A stretch of DNA of 64,000 nt from Pandoraea norimbergensis (lineage in GTDB: Bacteria > Pseudomonadota > Gammaproteobacteria > Burkholderiales > Burkholderiaceae). The notes beneath the pieces were generated by a model, which worked only from the letters and a program-made list of their open reading frames with translations, searched no databases and was not told the DNA's origin. The translations under genes were made by a program, and so were the position numbers. The stretch lies in the NCBI RefSeq assembly GCF_001465545.3, contig NZ_CP013480.3, positions 3,224,001 to 3,288,000 on the forward strand. Direction: 5' to 3'. This document shows positions 8,527-16,941 of the stretch, piece after piece; within the stretch, counting starts at the first letter, position 1; each line of letters opens with the position of its first letter.

Positions 8527-9306
8527 ATGGAGATTCGGCGCGTAGGAACGCCCGACGGCTTTCCGGTGGTGGCCCTGCACGGCATTCAGGGGACGAGCGA
8601 TTCGTGGGTACCGCTCGCGACCGCGCTTGGCGACACCTTCCATTTCATTCTCCCGAACCTGCCCGGTAGAGGTGATGCGGGTGATGCGGGTGATGCGGCA
8701 TTTCCGACCGCCCCAGAGGCGTGCAGTGCGGATGCCTTCGCGCGGCTTGTTAGCGGCGTCATCGCACAGGAAATCGGCGCTCGCCCCTACGTACTGGCCG
8801 GCTGGAGCATGGGCGTGTCCGTCATCTTCGAACTGATGGCACAACTGGCGAATGGCACAGCACGACAAGCGCCGCCGGTGGCCGTCATGCTGATGTCCGG
8901 CACCGCGCAATTGAATGACGTGCGCTGGTTCGAGGCGTCCGAGGGGAGCGCGTTGCTCGACGAGATACGGCAGCGGGAGATCCGTCTGGGACTCACGCGC
9001 GCGGCACACCCGCAGGTCGTTGCGTGGACGTGGCAGGCGCTCAAAACGGTCTCACATCTCCCGAATCTGGCTCAGGTCACCATGCCCGCCCTCATCGTTC
9101 ATGGCAGCGACGACGAAGACTGCCCCGTCGCACATGCCTATCGCATGCGTGAGGGCATCCGTGACGCGACGCTGCATGTGATTCCCAGCGCCCGCCATTC
9201 CCTCCTGACGCAGAACACGCAAGACGTCGGTGCCGCCGTGCGGGCTTTTCTGACCGAGCACACTGCACCGTCGCAGCCCCCGCTAAACCGAGAGGAAAAT
9301 TCATGA
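8527..9306 (+). CDS. Alpha/beta hydrolase (esterase-like)
   Basis: This is a 259-residue cytoplasmic alpha/beta-hydrolase-fold enzyme. Visible elements are the oxyanion-region motif LHGIQGTSDSW (residues about 17-27), the nucleophile elbow GWSMG with catalytic Ser, the acid in HGSDDEDCP, and the catalytic His in SARHS. There is no signal peptide. ATG at 8527 follows AAAGG (8517-8520 region). The stop overlaps the alcohol dehydrogenase start (ATGA), so the two enzymes are co-translated. A plausible but unproven reading is that it frees an alcohol from an ester and the next enzyme oxidises it. Confidence 0.9.
   Translation: MEIRRVGTPDGFPVVALHGIQGTSDSWVPLATALGDTFHFILPNLPGRGDAGDAGDAAFPTAPEACSADAFARLVSGVIAQEIGARPYVLAGWSMGVSVIFELMAQLANGTARQAPPVAVMLMSGTAQLNDVRWFEASEGSALLDEIRQREIRLGLTRAAHPQVVAWTWQALKTVSHLPNLAQVTMPALIVHGSDDEDCPVAHAYRMREGIRDATLHVIPSARHSLLTQNTQDVGAAVRAFLTEHTAPSQPPLNREENS
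8671..8697 (+). repeat. Triplicate 9-base tandem repeat inside hydrolase gene
   Basis: GGTGATGCG occurs three times head to tail and encodes GDAGDAGDA in a surface loop between beta-strand 2 and the nucleophile region. The in-frame unit means slippage would add or remove three residues without breaking the gene. Confidence 0.8.
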
Positions 9307-10568
9307 GAATCGATGACTGCATCCACTTTTGTGCGCCCTCCCGGCTCATCATCGAACTGGGCTATCGCCATAAGCTTCCCCAACTGCTGCACAGTCTTGG
9401 CTACCGTCGGGGCCTGCTCGTCACCGACCGCTTCTTCGCCGATAAGACGTCTTGGGTGAGCGAATACGTGGCAGCGTGCGCACAGCTTGGGGTCCACGTG
9501 GATGTCTACACCGGTGGCCAACCCGACCCGACCACCGACCTTTGCGATCAAGCCACCGTTGAACTGCGCCGCATACTCGACGGGCAACGCCCCGATCATG
9601 TCGTGTCGCTGGGCGGCGGCAGCAACATCGATCTGGCCAAAGCGTTGTGCGTCACGCTCCCCGACGGGCGCCCCATTCGAGACTTCGGCGCGGGTGTCAC
9701 CAGTGACTCGCCGGTTATCGACCATATCGCCGTACCGACCACCGCCGGCACCGGCTCGGAGCTCACGCCGGGCACCATCCTGTTCGATCCGGCGACCGGC
9801 ATCAAGACGGCCGTGATGGACAATCGCCTGCGGCCGGTCATCGCCGCCGTTGACCCCGAACTGACGTTCACCTGCCCGCCCAAGGTCACGGCCGAGTCCG
9901 GCATCGACGCCCTCACGCACGCGCTCGAATCGTTCGTCACGCTCGACTCCAGCCGGTTCGACCGCAACGGCAGCGCCGACCCGGGTTACAGCGGCCGCAG
10001 CGGCCTCACGATGCTCTTTGCCCGTGAGTCGATCCGGCTGGCGGCGGCGTATCTGTTGCGCTGCTATGAGAATGGCAACGATGTGAAGGCACGCGTCGGC
10101 ATGTGCTACGCGAGCGTCTATGCGGCGATGTCCTACGGCAGTGCGGGACTCAACGCGGTCCACGGCATTGCTTACGGCGTCGCGGCGCTCACGCACAAAT
10201 CTCACGGTGCCACGAACGCGGTGGTGCTGCCGTATGCCATCGATCTCTTGCGCGAATCGCGCCACGCCGAGTTGCTTGAAGTCTCCCGAATGTTCGGTAT
10301 CGACGCCGCCGATGACGTGCAGGCGGTTCGCGCATTGCCCCGCCTGCTGCGCGATCTCGTCGGCAAGTTGGGTATCCCTACCGATCTCAACGCGTTCGGC
10401 ATCGCGCGTGCATCACTGAAAGACCTGCTCTCCGACTCACTCGGCGTGACTCGGTTGGCCAAAGCATTCCCCGTCGGGAATATCGAAGAAGGCTATGCGC
10501 AAATCATCGACAACGCATGGCAAGGAGCGCTTCGAGACGAGAAGGCAGAGAGACTGACAGCCGCCTGA
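9303..10568 (+). CDS. Iron-containing alcohol dehydrogenase
   Basis: This is a group III (Fe-dependent) alcohol dehydrogenase of 421 residues. It has the NAD(P)-binding VSLGGGSNIDLAKA and the core motif AVPTTAGTGSELTPG. Metal-ligand regions are GIDALTHALESF (Asp and first His), NAVHGIAYG and KSHGATNAVVLP. Length is slightly above the usual 380-400 residues, with an insert around SSRFDRNGSADPGYSG after the second motif. It is translationally coupled to the upstream hydrolase and followed by an MFS gene under a related promoter element. The alcohol substrate cannot be deduced. Confidence 0.92.
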   Translation: MRIDDCIHFCAPSRLIIELGYRHKLPQLLHSLGYRRGLLVTDRFFADKTSWVSEYVAACAQLGVHVDVYTGGQPDPTTDLCDQATVELRRILDGQRPDHVVSLGGGSNIDLAKALCVTLPDGRPIRDFGAGVTSDSPVIDHIAVPTTAGTGSELTPGTILFDPATGIKTAVMDNRLRPVIAAVDPELTFTCPPKVTAESGIDALTHALESFVTLDSSRFDRNGSADPGYSGRSGLTMLFARESIRLAAAYLLRCYENGNDVKARVGMCYASVYAAMSYGSAGLNAVHGIAYGVAALTHKSHGATNAVVLPYAIDLLRESRHAELLEVSRMFGIDAADDVQAVRALPRLLRDLVGKLGIPTDLNAFGIARASLKDLLSDSLGVTRLAKAFPVGNIEEGYAQIIDNAWQGALRDEKAERLTAA

Positions 10569-10669
10569 TCGCGTCGGATCGATTCAATTCGATTCGTCCT
10601 TTCACGGCTGCGCCGCAAAGACACTACACATCAACGACCGGACCACCGGCCGCTTTGCGTCTCGATGTC

Positions 10670-10685
10670 TAATATGTTAGTTGAT
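10670..10685 (+). promoter_or_regulatory. Candidate GntR operator upstream of MFS gene
   Basis: TAATATGTTAGTTGAT matches the element upstream of the hydrolase (8492-8507, opposite strand) at 15 of 16 positions. It is part of the near-palindrome CTAATATGTTAG. It ends 33 bases before the MFS start, where promoter or transcription-start sequences are expected. The 150-base gap around it shows no clear terminator, so the MFS gene may also receive read-through. Confidence 0.55.
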
Positions 10686-10717
10686 CATTAGCTAGATGTA
10701 TTGGAGGAGACACCAAT

Positions 10718-12100
10718 ATGAATATGTCCGCAGCCGCGTCGCGGCTGGGTGTTGACGTGGTCGCCCGGCTTGAGCGACTACCGATGACCCGTTATCAGCG
10801 CAGTCTTTTCTCGATCATTGCCACGGCCTGGTTTTTCGATTCGATGGATCTCGGATTGATGACGTTCGTGCTGGGTTCGATCAAGGCGGAGTTCGGTCTG
10901 TCCGCGTCGCAAGCCGGGCTGCTTGCCAGTTCAAGCTTCCTCGGGATGTTTGTGGGAGCCGCGACAGCGGGTCTGCTAGCGGACAAGTTCGGCAGAAAAC
11001 CGATCTTTCAGATCAGTATGATTTTCTGGGGTGTCGGCAGCCTGATGTGCGGCTTCGCGCACAACGTCGATTCGCTGATGCTGTACCGCGTGCTGCTCGG
11101 CTTCGGCATGGGGATGGAGTTCCCGATCGGTCTGTCGATGGTCTCGGAGATCGTGCCGGCCAAGAGCCGTGGCAAGTACGTGGCCATTCTGGAGGGCTTC
11201 TGGCCCATCGGCTTCATTGCTGCGGGCGTGTTCGCCTATTTCATGCTGCCCGTGATCGGCTGGCGCGGCATCTTCATCGCGTTGGCTGTCCCGGCGATTT
11301 TCGTGTTTGTCATCCGGCGCATGGTGCCGGAGTCGCCCCGCTGGCTGGAAGACACCGGGCGCATGAAAGAAGCGGCCGACGTCATGGACCACATCGAAAC
11401 CAAAGTGGAAAAAGCCTACGGACGCAAGCTACCCGAGCCGGTCATCACCGCGAGCGCGCCGCGCGTTCAGTCTGACCGCAAAGCGCTCTTCGCCGAGATC
11501 TGGCGCGGCATCTATGCCAAACGCACGGTCATGTTGTGGACCACTTGGTTCTTCGCCCTGCTCGGCTACTACGGACTGACGACGTGGCTGGGGGCCCTGC
11601 TGCAACAAGCGGGTTACGAGATCACCAAGTCGGTGCTCTACACCGTCTACATCTCGCTCGCCGGCATTCCGGGCTTCCTCTTTTCTGCATGGTTGCTCGA
11701 GAAATGGGGACGCAAGCCGACGTGTGCGCTGATGTTGCTGGGTAGCGCCGTGGCGGCCTATCTCTATGGGCAGGCAGCGGGCAATAAAGCGCCCATCGAG
11801 CAGTTGATCGCTGCGGGTCTCATGATGCAGTTCTTCCTCTTCGGCATGTGGTCGGTGCTGTACGCCTATACGCCCGAGCTTTACCCGACCCGCATGCGCG
11901 CCACCGGCTCCGGCTTTGCGTCCTCCATCGGACGCGTCGGGTCGCTGGCCGGCCCCTTCGCCATCGGTGTGCTGCTGCCGACGTGGGGCCAGACGGGCGT
12001 GTTCACCATGGGTGCCCTCTCCTTCGTCATCGCCGCGCTGGCCGTGTTGTTACTCGGCGTCGAAACCAAGGGGCGATCGCTGGAGGACGTGTCGCACTAG
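10718..12100 (+). CDS. MFS transporter (sugar-porter/aromatic-acid symporter type)
   Basis: This is a 460-residue major-facilitator transporter with about twelve membrane helices. The helix 2-3 loop carries GLLADKFGRKP and the equivalent loop in the second half has EKWGRKP. ELYPTRMRATGSGFASSIGR near helix 10-11 and PESPRWL before the central loop are typical of the AAHS/sugar-porter group that imports organic acids with protons. ATG at 10718 follows a strong GGAGGAGA. A second ATG two codons later is also possible. It lies in the GntR-linked cluster, so uptake of the compound degraded by the hydrolase and dehydrogenase is the likely job (inference). Confidence 0.92.
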   Translation: MNMSAAASRLGVDVVARLERLPMTRYQRSLFSIIATAWFFDSMDLGLMTFVLGSIKAEFGLSASQAGLLASSSFLGMFVGAATAGLLADKFGRKPIFQISMIFWGVGSLMCGFAHNVDSLMLYRVLLGFGMGMEFPIGLSMVSEIVPAKSRGKYVAILEGFWPIGFIAAGVFAYFMLPVIGWRGIFIALAVPAIFVFVIRRMVPESPRWLEDTGRMKEAADVMDHIETKVEKAYGRKLPEPVITASAPRVQSDRKALFAEIWRGIYAKRTVMLWTTWFFALLGYYGLTTWLGALLQQAGYEITKSVLYTVYISLAGIPGFLFSAWLLEKWGRKPTCALMLLGSAVAAYLYGQAAGNKAPIEQLIAAGLMMQFFLFGMWSVLYAYTPELYPTRMRATGSGFASSIGRVGSLAGPFAIGVLLPTWGQTGVFTMGALSFVIAALAVLLLGVETKGRSLEDVSH

Positions 12101-12146
12101 TCGCGCACTTGTTAATTTTTCATCGTTAAAACGCAGGAGACTCGCC

Positions 12147-12956
12147 GTGATTACCGAGCGTCAATTGAAGTTCAGAGAGCAGTACAAGTCCGATATCAGC
12201 CCGCTGTACAACGGTCTCCTGCACATCGTCGTGATGTACATCGTGGCCATTGGCGCAGTGACTTACGCGGTGAGCCGGTTGCAGCAGCCGACGTGGGAAT
12301 GGTTGTTGATCGTGCCGGTGTTTTTGGCGGGCAACTTCGTCGAGTGGTTCATGCACCGGTTTGTGATGCACCGGCGAGTGGATGTCTGGGGCTTGCGCGA
12401 GATCTACAACCGCCATACGCGGCAGCATCACCAGTACTTCACCGATCAGTTGTCGACGATCGATACGACGCGTGAATTCCGGATCGTGTTTTTTCCGTGG
12501 CGCGTGCTGATTACGCTCGGCGTGGGCGGCGGCGTCTTCGGTTACGTCACCTCGCTGATCCTGAACACAAATGCGGGCTGGATGGTTTTCCTGACGATGG
12601 TCGGCCAGTACGTGATCTATGAAACGTTTCACTACTGCTGCCATTGTCATGAGAACTGGTTCGTGCGCAACATGCCGTTTATCAATACCATTCGCCGCCA
12701 TCACACCGCTCATCACAACATGGGCATCATGATGAAATACAACATGAACCTGACGTTCCCGATTGCCGACTGGTACATGGGAAGCAGCGATTTGCGGCGC
12801 GGCCTGCTCGGCCATCTGTTTAACGGCTATAGCGAAAAGCACATCAAGGCGGAGCTCAAACCCATCATCGCGAAGTTCAGGGACGATCACTCTCAGGTCA
12901 CGCTCGATGGCCCGATCCTTACGGAGGAAGAGCGCAAGGCGATGACAGCTTTCTGA
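12147..12956 (+). CDS. Sterol desaturase/fatty acid hydroxylase superfamily membrane protein
   Basis: The 269-residue membrane protein has the histidine clusters of the di-iron fatty-acid-hydroxylase superfamily: HRFVMHRR, HTRQHH, HYCCHCHEN and RRHHTAHHN. Hydrophobic segments surround them (LLHIVVMYIVAIGAVTYAV, LLIVPVFLAGNFVEW, VFLTMVGQYVIYE). I choose GTG at 12147 behind CAGGAGA (12134-12140). The open frame extends upstream into the MFS gene in another frame, with no family-like sequence. It starts 46 bases after the MFS stop, so it probably belongs to the same transcript. The hydroxylated substrate is unknown. A role in modifying a lipid or the imported compound is open. Confidence 0.85.
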   Translation: MITERQLKFREQYKSDISPLYNGLLHIVVMYIVAIGAVTYAVSRLQQPTWEWLLIVPVFLAGNFVEWFMHRFVMHRRVDVWGLREIYNRHTRQHHQYFTDQLSTIDTTREFRIVFFPWRVLITLGVGGGVFGYVTSLILNTNAGWMVFLTMVGQYVIYETFHYCCHCHENWFVRNMPFINTIRRHHTAHHNMGIMMKYNMNLTFPIADWYMGSSDLRRGLLGHLFNGYSEKHIKAELKPIIAKFRDDHSQVTLDGPILTEEERKAMTAF

Positions 12957-13010
12957 GCGCACGGCTTTGGTAGAATCTGGCGCACACCGAGCGCTAGATA
13001 AGAGACCTTC

Positions 13011-13955
13011 ATGATCGATCGACGTCAGTTCGTCCGCTATGGGTTGGGTGCCATGGCCGCCACATCGCTGTCCCGATTCGCCCACGCGGACGACGAGGAT
13101 AAGAAGGTCTTTCTCGATTACACCCAGAAGCAGTTGGACGACGCCTACACGCAGACCGTGTGGGCGCCCAATGCCAAGCAGGTGATCGACGGCTACGCGC
13201 GGACCAGCGAGGAAGTGCGGCAGAAGTTACCGCCGACGACTTATTCGTACGGCAGCAAGGCGTCGGAAAACCTCGATGTCTTTGCCCCGCCGGGCGCGCG
13301 CAATCTGCCCATCATGGTGTTCATCCATGGTGGCGCGTGGCAGATGCTCTCCAAGGACGACAGTTCTGGCCCGGCGCCGACGTTTGTTGGTGCGGGTGCG
13401 ATCTATATCGCGATCAACTTTGACAATATGCCGGGCAATACCCTGCCCGGCATGGTCGATCAATGTCGCCGGGCGCTGGCGTGGGTGGGTGCCAATGCGC
13501 GGCGCTTTGGAGGAGACCCGGAGCGCGTTTATGTGTCCGGGCATTCTTCCGGCGGCCATCTCACGGCGGTGATGCTCACCACCGATTGGAAAGCGCACGG
13601 TGCGCCTGCGCAGTTGCTCAAGGGGGGTGTCGTGATGAGCGGAATGGGCGACCTCGCGCCGGTTGTCCTGTCGGTGCGCGGGAAGTACGTGACGCTGAGC
13701 CCGGCACAGGTGATTGAATTCAGCCCGATGAAGCAACTGGACAAGGCCAATTGTCCGGCGCTGGTCGCGTGGGGGACATTGGAGAGTCCGGAGTTCAAGC
13801 GCCAGAACCGGGAGCTTGCCGATGCACTGGCGGGGCGCGCCCGGCTTGCCGGGGTGTTTCGGGTGCGAGGCGCGAACCACTTCGAAGTGGTCAATGAGTT
13901 GAATCGACCCGATTCGGAGTTGTCCCGGGCGACGTTGGCGTTGATGAATATTTGA
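13011..13955 (+). CDS. Exported alpha/beta hydrolase (arylformamidase/carboxylesterase-like)
   Basis: This 314-residue hydrolase has a twin-arginine-type leader (DRRQFVRYGLGAMAATSLSRF, cleavage probably after FAHA at about residue 26), suggesting Tat export. The HGGAW oxyanion motif, the nucleophile elbow GHSSGG and a C-terminal NHFE with catalytic His define the hormone-sensitive-lipase/kynurenine-formamidase-like group. An acidic partner is expected near WGTLESPEF. It stands alone, 54 bases after the hydroxylase gene, and may share its transcript. The substrate is not identifiable. The absence of other kynurenine genes nearby argues against true KynB. Confidence 0.85.
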   Translation: MIDRRQFVRYGLGAMAATSLSRFAHADDEDKKVFLDYTQKQLDDAYTQTVWAPNAKQVIDGYARTSEEVRQKLPPTTYSYGSKASENLDVFAPPGARNLPIMVFIHGGAWQMLSKDDSSGPAPTFVGAGAIYIAINFDNMPGNTLPGMVDQCRRALAWVGANARRFGGDPERVYVSGHSSGGHLTAVMLTTDWKAHGAPAQLLKGGVVMSGMGDLAPVVLSVRGKYVTLSPAQVIEFSPMKQLDKANCPALVAWGTLESPEFKRQNRELADALAGRARLAGVFRVRGANHFEVVNELNRPDSELSRATLALMNI

Positions 13956-14030
13956 GGCCGGTGTTCGCCAAGCGCCAAGTGCCAAGTTAATTGTCGTTCA
14001 GTAATTCAGTAATTCTTGATTCAGAGACGT

Positions 14031-14645
14031 ATGCAAACTGTTGCCGTGCTTGACTTCGAAACGACGGGCCTGTCGCCCACGCAGGGTGACCGGGCCACCG
14101 AAATTGCCGTGGTGTTGTGGCGCGACGGGCAAATTGTCGACCGCTATCAGAGCCTGATGAATGCGGGACGACGCATTCCGTCCGACGTCGTGGCACTCAC
14201 CGGCATCACGAACGACATGATCGCGTCAGCGCCGCCCGTGTCGAAAGTCATGCGTGAGGCCGTCGCGTTCGTGGGCAACTGCCCGGTCGTTGCGCACAAC
14301 GCCGGGTTCGACAAACGGTTCTGGCAAGCCGAGCTTGCCTTGCTCGGCACCCCGGCGAATCATGCGTTCGCGTGCACAATGCTGACGGCGCGCCGGATCT
14401 ATCCGAATGCGGTCAACCATCGGCTGTCGAGCTTGGCGGCGATGCTGCAACTGCCGCAAACCGGACGCGCTCACCGGGCCATGGTGGATGCGGAAATGAC
14501 GACACATCTCTGGCAACGGATGCAAAGCGATATTTCGCGCACTTATGGCCTTGCTCGGGTCGATCACGCGCTAATTTCACGCGTGCAAGTCACGAGCAAG
14601 GACAAGGTGCCGATGTTGTTGAGGACGTTGGCGGCGGGTGGGTAA
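14031..14645 (+). CDS. DEDDh 3'-5' exonuclease (DNA polymerase III epsilon-like)
   Basis: This is a 204-residue stand-alone proofreading-type exonuclease. Exo I is VLDFETTG (Asp and Glu), Exo II is VVAHNAGFDKRFW, and Exo III is HRAMVDAEMT with the catalytic His and Asp, so all four acidic residues and the His are present. There is no DnaE-binding tail like DnaQ, so it is probably an accessory nuclease rather than the replicative epsilon subunit. ATG at 14031 is preferred to an upstream TTG at 14016. It converges with the uracil-DNA-glycosylase-like gene, a second nucleic-acid repair-type protein. Confidence 0.88.
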   Translation: MQTVAVLDFETTGLSPTQGDRATEIAVVLWRDGQIVDRYQSLMNAGRRIPSDVVALTGITNDMIASAPPVSKVMREAVAFVGNCPVVAHNAGFDKRFWQAELALLGTPANHAFACTMLTARRIYPNAVNHRLSSLAAMLQLPQTGRAHRAMVDAEMTTHLWQRMQSDISRTYGLARVDHALISRVQVTSKDKVPMLLRTLAAGG

Positions 14646-14704
14646 GTGATACGTTTGACGCCACGCAAATACCCGCTTTGGCGCTCAGGCACTGACCGGT
14701 AGTC

Positions 14705-15442
14705 TCATGTAGTGCGCGATCGAACACTCGCTGCATTTGCCCATTGCTCAGGTATGCGATCCCACATCGCCCGATTCATGCTTCTTACTTTTGGGGAAGG
14801 ATGCGCTGATGTGAAGATGTTTATGTCCAGCGACGCCATCAACTTCTCAGCCCTCCCCGCTTTGCGCCCGACTAAAACCGCGGTTTTCAGATTGGGCAGC
14901 AACGCCACAAGGTTGTTTAATTCCTGAACGCCTTCGCGCCATTCCGTTGATCCGACCTTGATGGTTTTATTCCACCCGGGGACGACGTTCCATAGCACCG
15001 TTCGCTTTCTGCTGATATCTGCTTCGCTCATAAAACGGAAAAGCGCCTCTGCCGTCGGATCATCGTTGTTGCGAGAAATGAAACCTGAGCCCATGCGCTT
15101 ACCTGATGTTGAAGTCATCGGGCCAGGTTTCTCCAAGAGAAAAAGCATGTCCGCATCAGTGCCGCCATCTGCCGGATCAAAGTCCTGAAATTCCCATTCT
15201 GGTAGCTTGCCCCTAAGACCCTCAACATAGGCAACTAACGGGGCAATATGGGGTTCGTTCAGCATGCCTCGTCGCTGCGCTATTGCCTCGGGTTGTTTGA
15301 AGGAACGGGGCGTATTGATGTAGTCCATGGAGTGCGTGTTCCCAATGATGGCGTTGCTCTGTGGGACTTGTTCAGCAGCATTGCGTTTGAACTTAGGGAA
15401 AAACGAGGAGAGATGTTGCTTGGTCATCAGGTGCAACTTCAT
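14705..15442 (-). CDS. Uracil-DNA glycosylase superfamily-like protein
   Basis: The 245-residue protein has a UDG-like core: FLLEKPGPMTS (position of the active-site loop A), GSGFISRNNDDPTAEA, VLWNVVPGW, LPNLKTAVLVGRKAG and SAHPSPKVR. The last matches the HPSP leucine-loop region of UDG families. The canonical GQDPYH or GExPG motifs are absent, so it belongs to a divergent branch and glycosylase activity is inferred. Base composition is visibly lower in GC than the neighbours, with rarer codons (ATA, AGA, TTT), suggesting recent acquisition. The start is uncertain: ATG at 15442, 15427 or 15328 are possible, the last just before YINTPRSF. Confidence 0.7.
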   Translation of the reverse strand: MKLHLMTKQHLSSFFPKFKRNAAEQVPQSNAIIGNTHSMDYINTPRSFKQPEAIAQRRGMLNEPHIAPLVAYVEGLRGKLPEWEFQDFDPADGGTDADMLFLLEKPGPMTSTSGKRMGSGFISRNNDDPTAEALFRFMSEADISRKRTVLWNVVPGWNKTIKVGSTEWREGVQELNNLVALLPNLKTAVLVGRKAGRAEKLMASLDINIFTSAHPSPKVRSMNRAMWDRIPEQWANAASVRSRTT

Positions 15443-15498
15443 AGCGAGAATTTTCGCTTAAATTAGTGCCCCGATGAGATTAAAACACGGCACATCCG

Positions 15499-16830
15499 TC
15501 ACTTCCGAACGATACCCGAGCCGGAACCCAATGCTTGGCGTGTGAGACCGATACCGGGCAGCAAGGCGTCAATATCAACGGTCTCTGCCATCGCACGATT
15601 ACCCTCGTCCCCGGGATGCAGGTGATCCCCCGAATCGAACCGTGCATTCATGCGTGACGGGTGCGTAGGGTCGCGCAGTGCTGCGTCAAGATCGATGACG
15701 GCGTCGAAAGCGTCGCCATGGCGAATCCACGCATTCACCTGCTCACGTAGCGCGTCCTTCTCCGGCTGGTAGTAGTTGTCGAGCGGCGAGCCGGGCAACG
15801 CGCCCTCGAACGGCGTGAGCGTCGCGCCAATCACGCGAATGCCTCGGTCGTGTGCCTGCGCGATCAGTTGACGGTAGCCTGCCGTCAAGGCGTCGAATGT
15901 CGGTAGCGCGCTGGTTGGCGCGAAGGCCGTCCCCGGCCATGAGATGTCGTTGATGCCCAGTATGACGACGACGCTCTGCACACCCGGCTGCGCGAGCACG
16001 TCGCGGTCGATTCTCGCCAATGCATTTGTTCCCATACCGTCGGACAACAGCCGCGCGCCGGAGATGCCGGCGTTGACGACACCCACGCCGTAAGGCGCCA
16101 AGCGAGTCGCTAGAAAATCGGGCCACCGACTGTCCTTGTCGAGGCTGGCGGTCGCGCCATCCGTGATGGAGTCGCCGATCACGGCAATCGTTTTCGTCGT
16201 TGACGATGCTTCGACGAGTACCCCGCTCAGCAGCGTGCGCGTTGTGATGCTTTCTGTTTTCGGTCCGGACGCAGGCGGTGTCACCACCGTCGTCTGGTCG
16301 CCGGCAACGATCCAGCCGCTTTGGCGGCCGTCCCAGTGAAAGGTGGTCACTGGGGTGTTCTCCGGCAAATACACGCTCACCGTCACCTGCCCAAGTGCGG
16401 GCACGGACAACGCAACGGGGTCGCTGACCAACGATGCGCCGGGCAGGATCGTGGCCGTTTCGTGCCCGCCGAAGGTGGTGGTTCGCAGGCTGTCGCTGAT
16501 CAGTCCGCCATCCCCATCCGCCGCCGGCAACGCGATCGTGGCCCTCCCCACGACGATCGGCTGCTTTCCGTACGCATTGGACAAGACGATGCGTACCCGC
16601 TTCCCGCCCAGACTGACGCGCGCCACCTGACGCACGGTCTGGTCATGCAGTGTCGCGGGGATGTTGGTGGGAAACAGGAAGTCAGCGCCCCATACGGGCT
16701 GCGGGCTGGCGGTCCATGTAGTGATCCAAGTGGCGTCGGCAGCGCTTGCCTGCGTAGAGGAAACCGCTGCGCCAGCCGTTAGCGCCAAGGCCAGCATCGC
16801 GTTGGTCGAGGATTTTGAGACGAGTTTCAT
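15499..16830 (-). CDS. Secreted SGNH/GDSL hydrolase
   Basis: This is a 443-residue secreted esterase-type hydrolase. A Sec signal peptide (MKLVSKSSTNAMLALALTAG, cleavage near TQASA) is followed by a beta-rich N-terminal domain (about residues 30-200). The SGNH domain then has block I GDSITDG with the nucleophile Ser, block II NAGISG, block III GIND and block V DHLHP with catalytic Asp/His. ATG at 16830 is chosen because it begins the signal peptide. An in-frame ATG at 16866 would put twelve non-signal residues in front. It is divergent from a LysR gene, with TGAATTCA palindromes around the gap. The natural substrate (polysaccharide ester or lipid) is unknown. Confidence 0.9.
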   Translation of the reverse strand: MKLVSKSSTNAMLALALTAGAAVSSTQASAADATWITTWTASPQPVWGADFLFPTNIPATLHDQTVRQVARVSLGGKRVRIVLSNAYGKQPIVVGRATIALPAADGDGGLISDSLRTTTFGGHETATILPGASLVSDPVALSVPALGQVTVSVYLPENTPVTTFHWDGRQSGWIVAGDQTTVVTPPASGPKTESITTRTLLSGVLVEASSTTKTIAVIGDSITDGATASLDKDSRWPDFLATRLAPYGVGVVNAGISGARLLSDGMGTNALARIDRDVLAQPGVQSVVVILGINDISWPGTAFAPTSALPTFDALTAGYRQLIAQAHDRGIRVIGATLTPFEGALPGSPLDNYYQPEKDALREQVNAWIRHGDAFDAVIDLDAALRDPTHPSRMNARFDSGDHLHPGDEGNRAMAETVDIDALLPGIGLTRQALGSGSGIVRK

Positions 16831-16835
16831 ATTGG

Positions 16836-16927
16836 TGAATTCAATGTCAGCACAGGTGTTAATCATGAATTCAACGACACATATGGACTAGACTGTCCCC
16901 GGTACAAATATTCATGAGTTGAATTCA
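16836..16927. promoter_or_regulatory. Three TGAATTCA palindromes around the SGNH hydrolase/lysR gap
   Basis: The 8-base palindrome TGAATTCA occurs at 16836-16843, 16866-16873 and 16920-16927. Flanks agree in part (GGTGAATTCAA, ATGAATTCAAC, and GTTGAATTCACC on the opposite sense). The last copy lies just before the LysR ribosome-binding site GAGGAGGC, the first just before the hydrolase start. This looks like an operator array for the divergent LysR protein, by position. Confidence 0.5.
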
Positions 16928-16941
16928 CCGAGGAGGCCGTC

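Noticed and set aside
13011..13955. Kynurenine formamidase KynB
   Set aside because: The fold is similar, but there is a twin-arginine export leader and no kynurenine pathway gene beside it.
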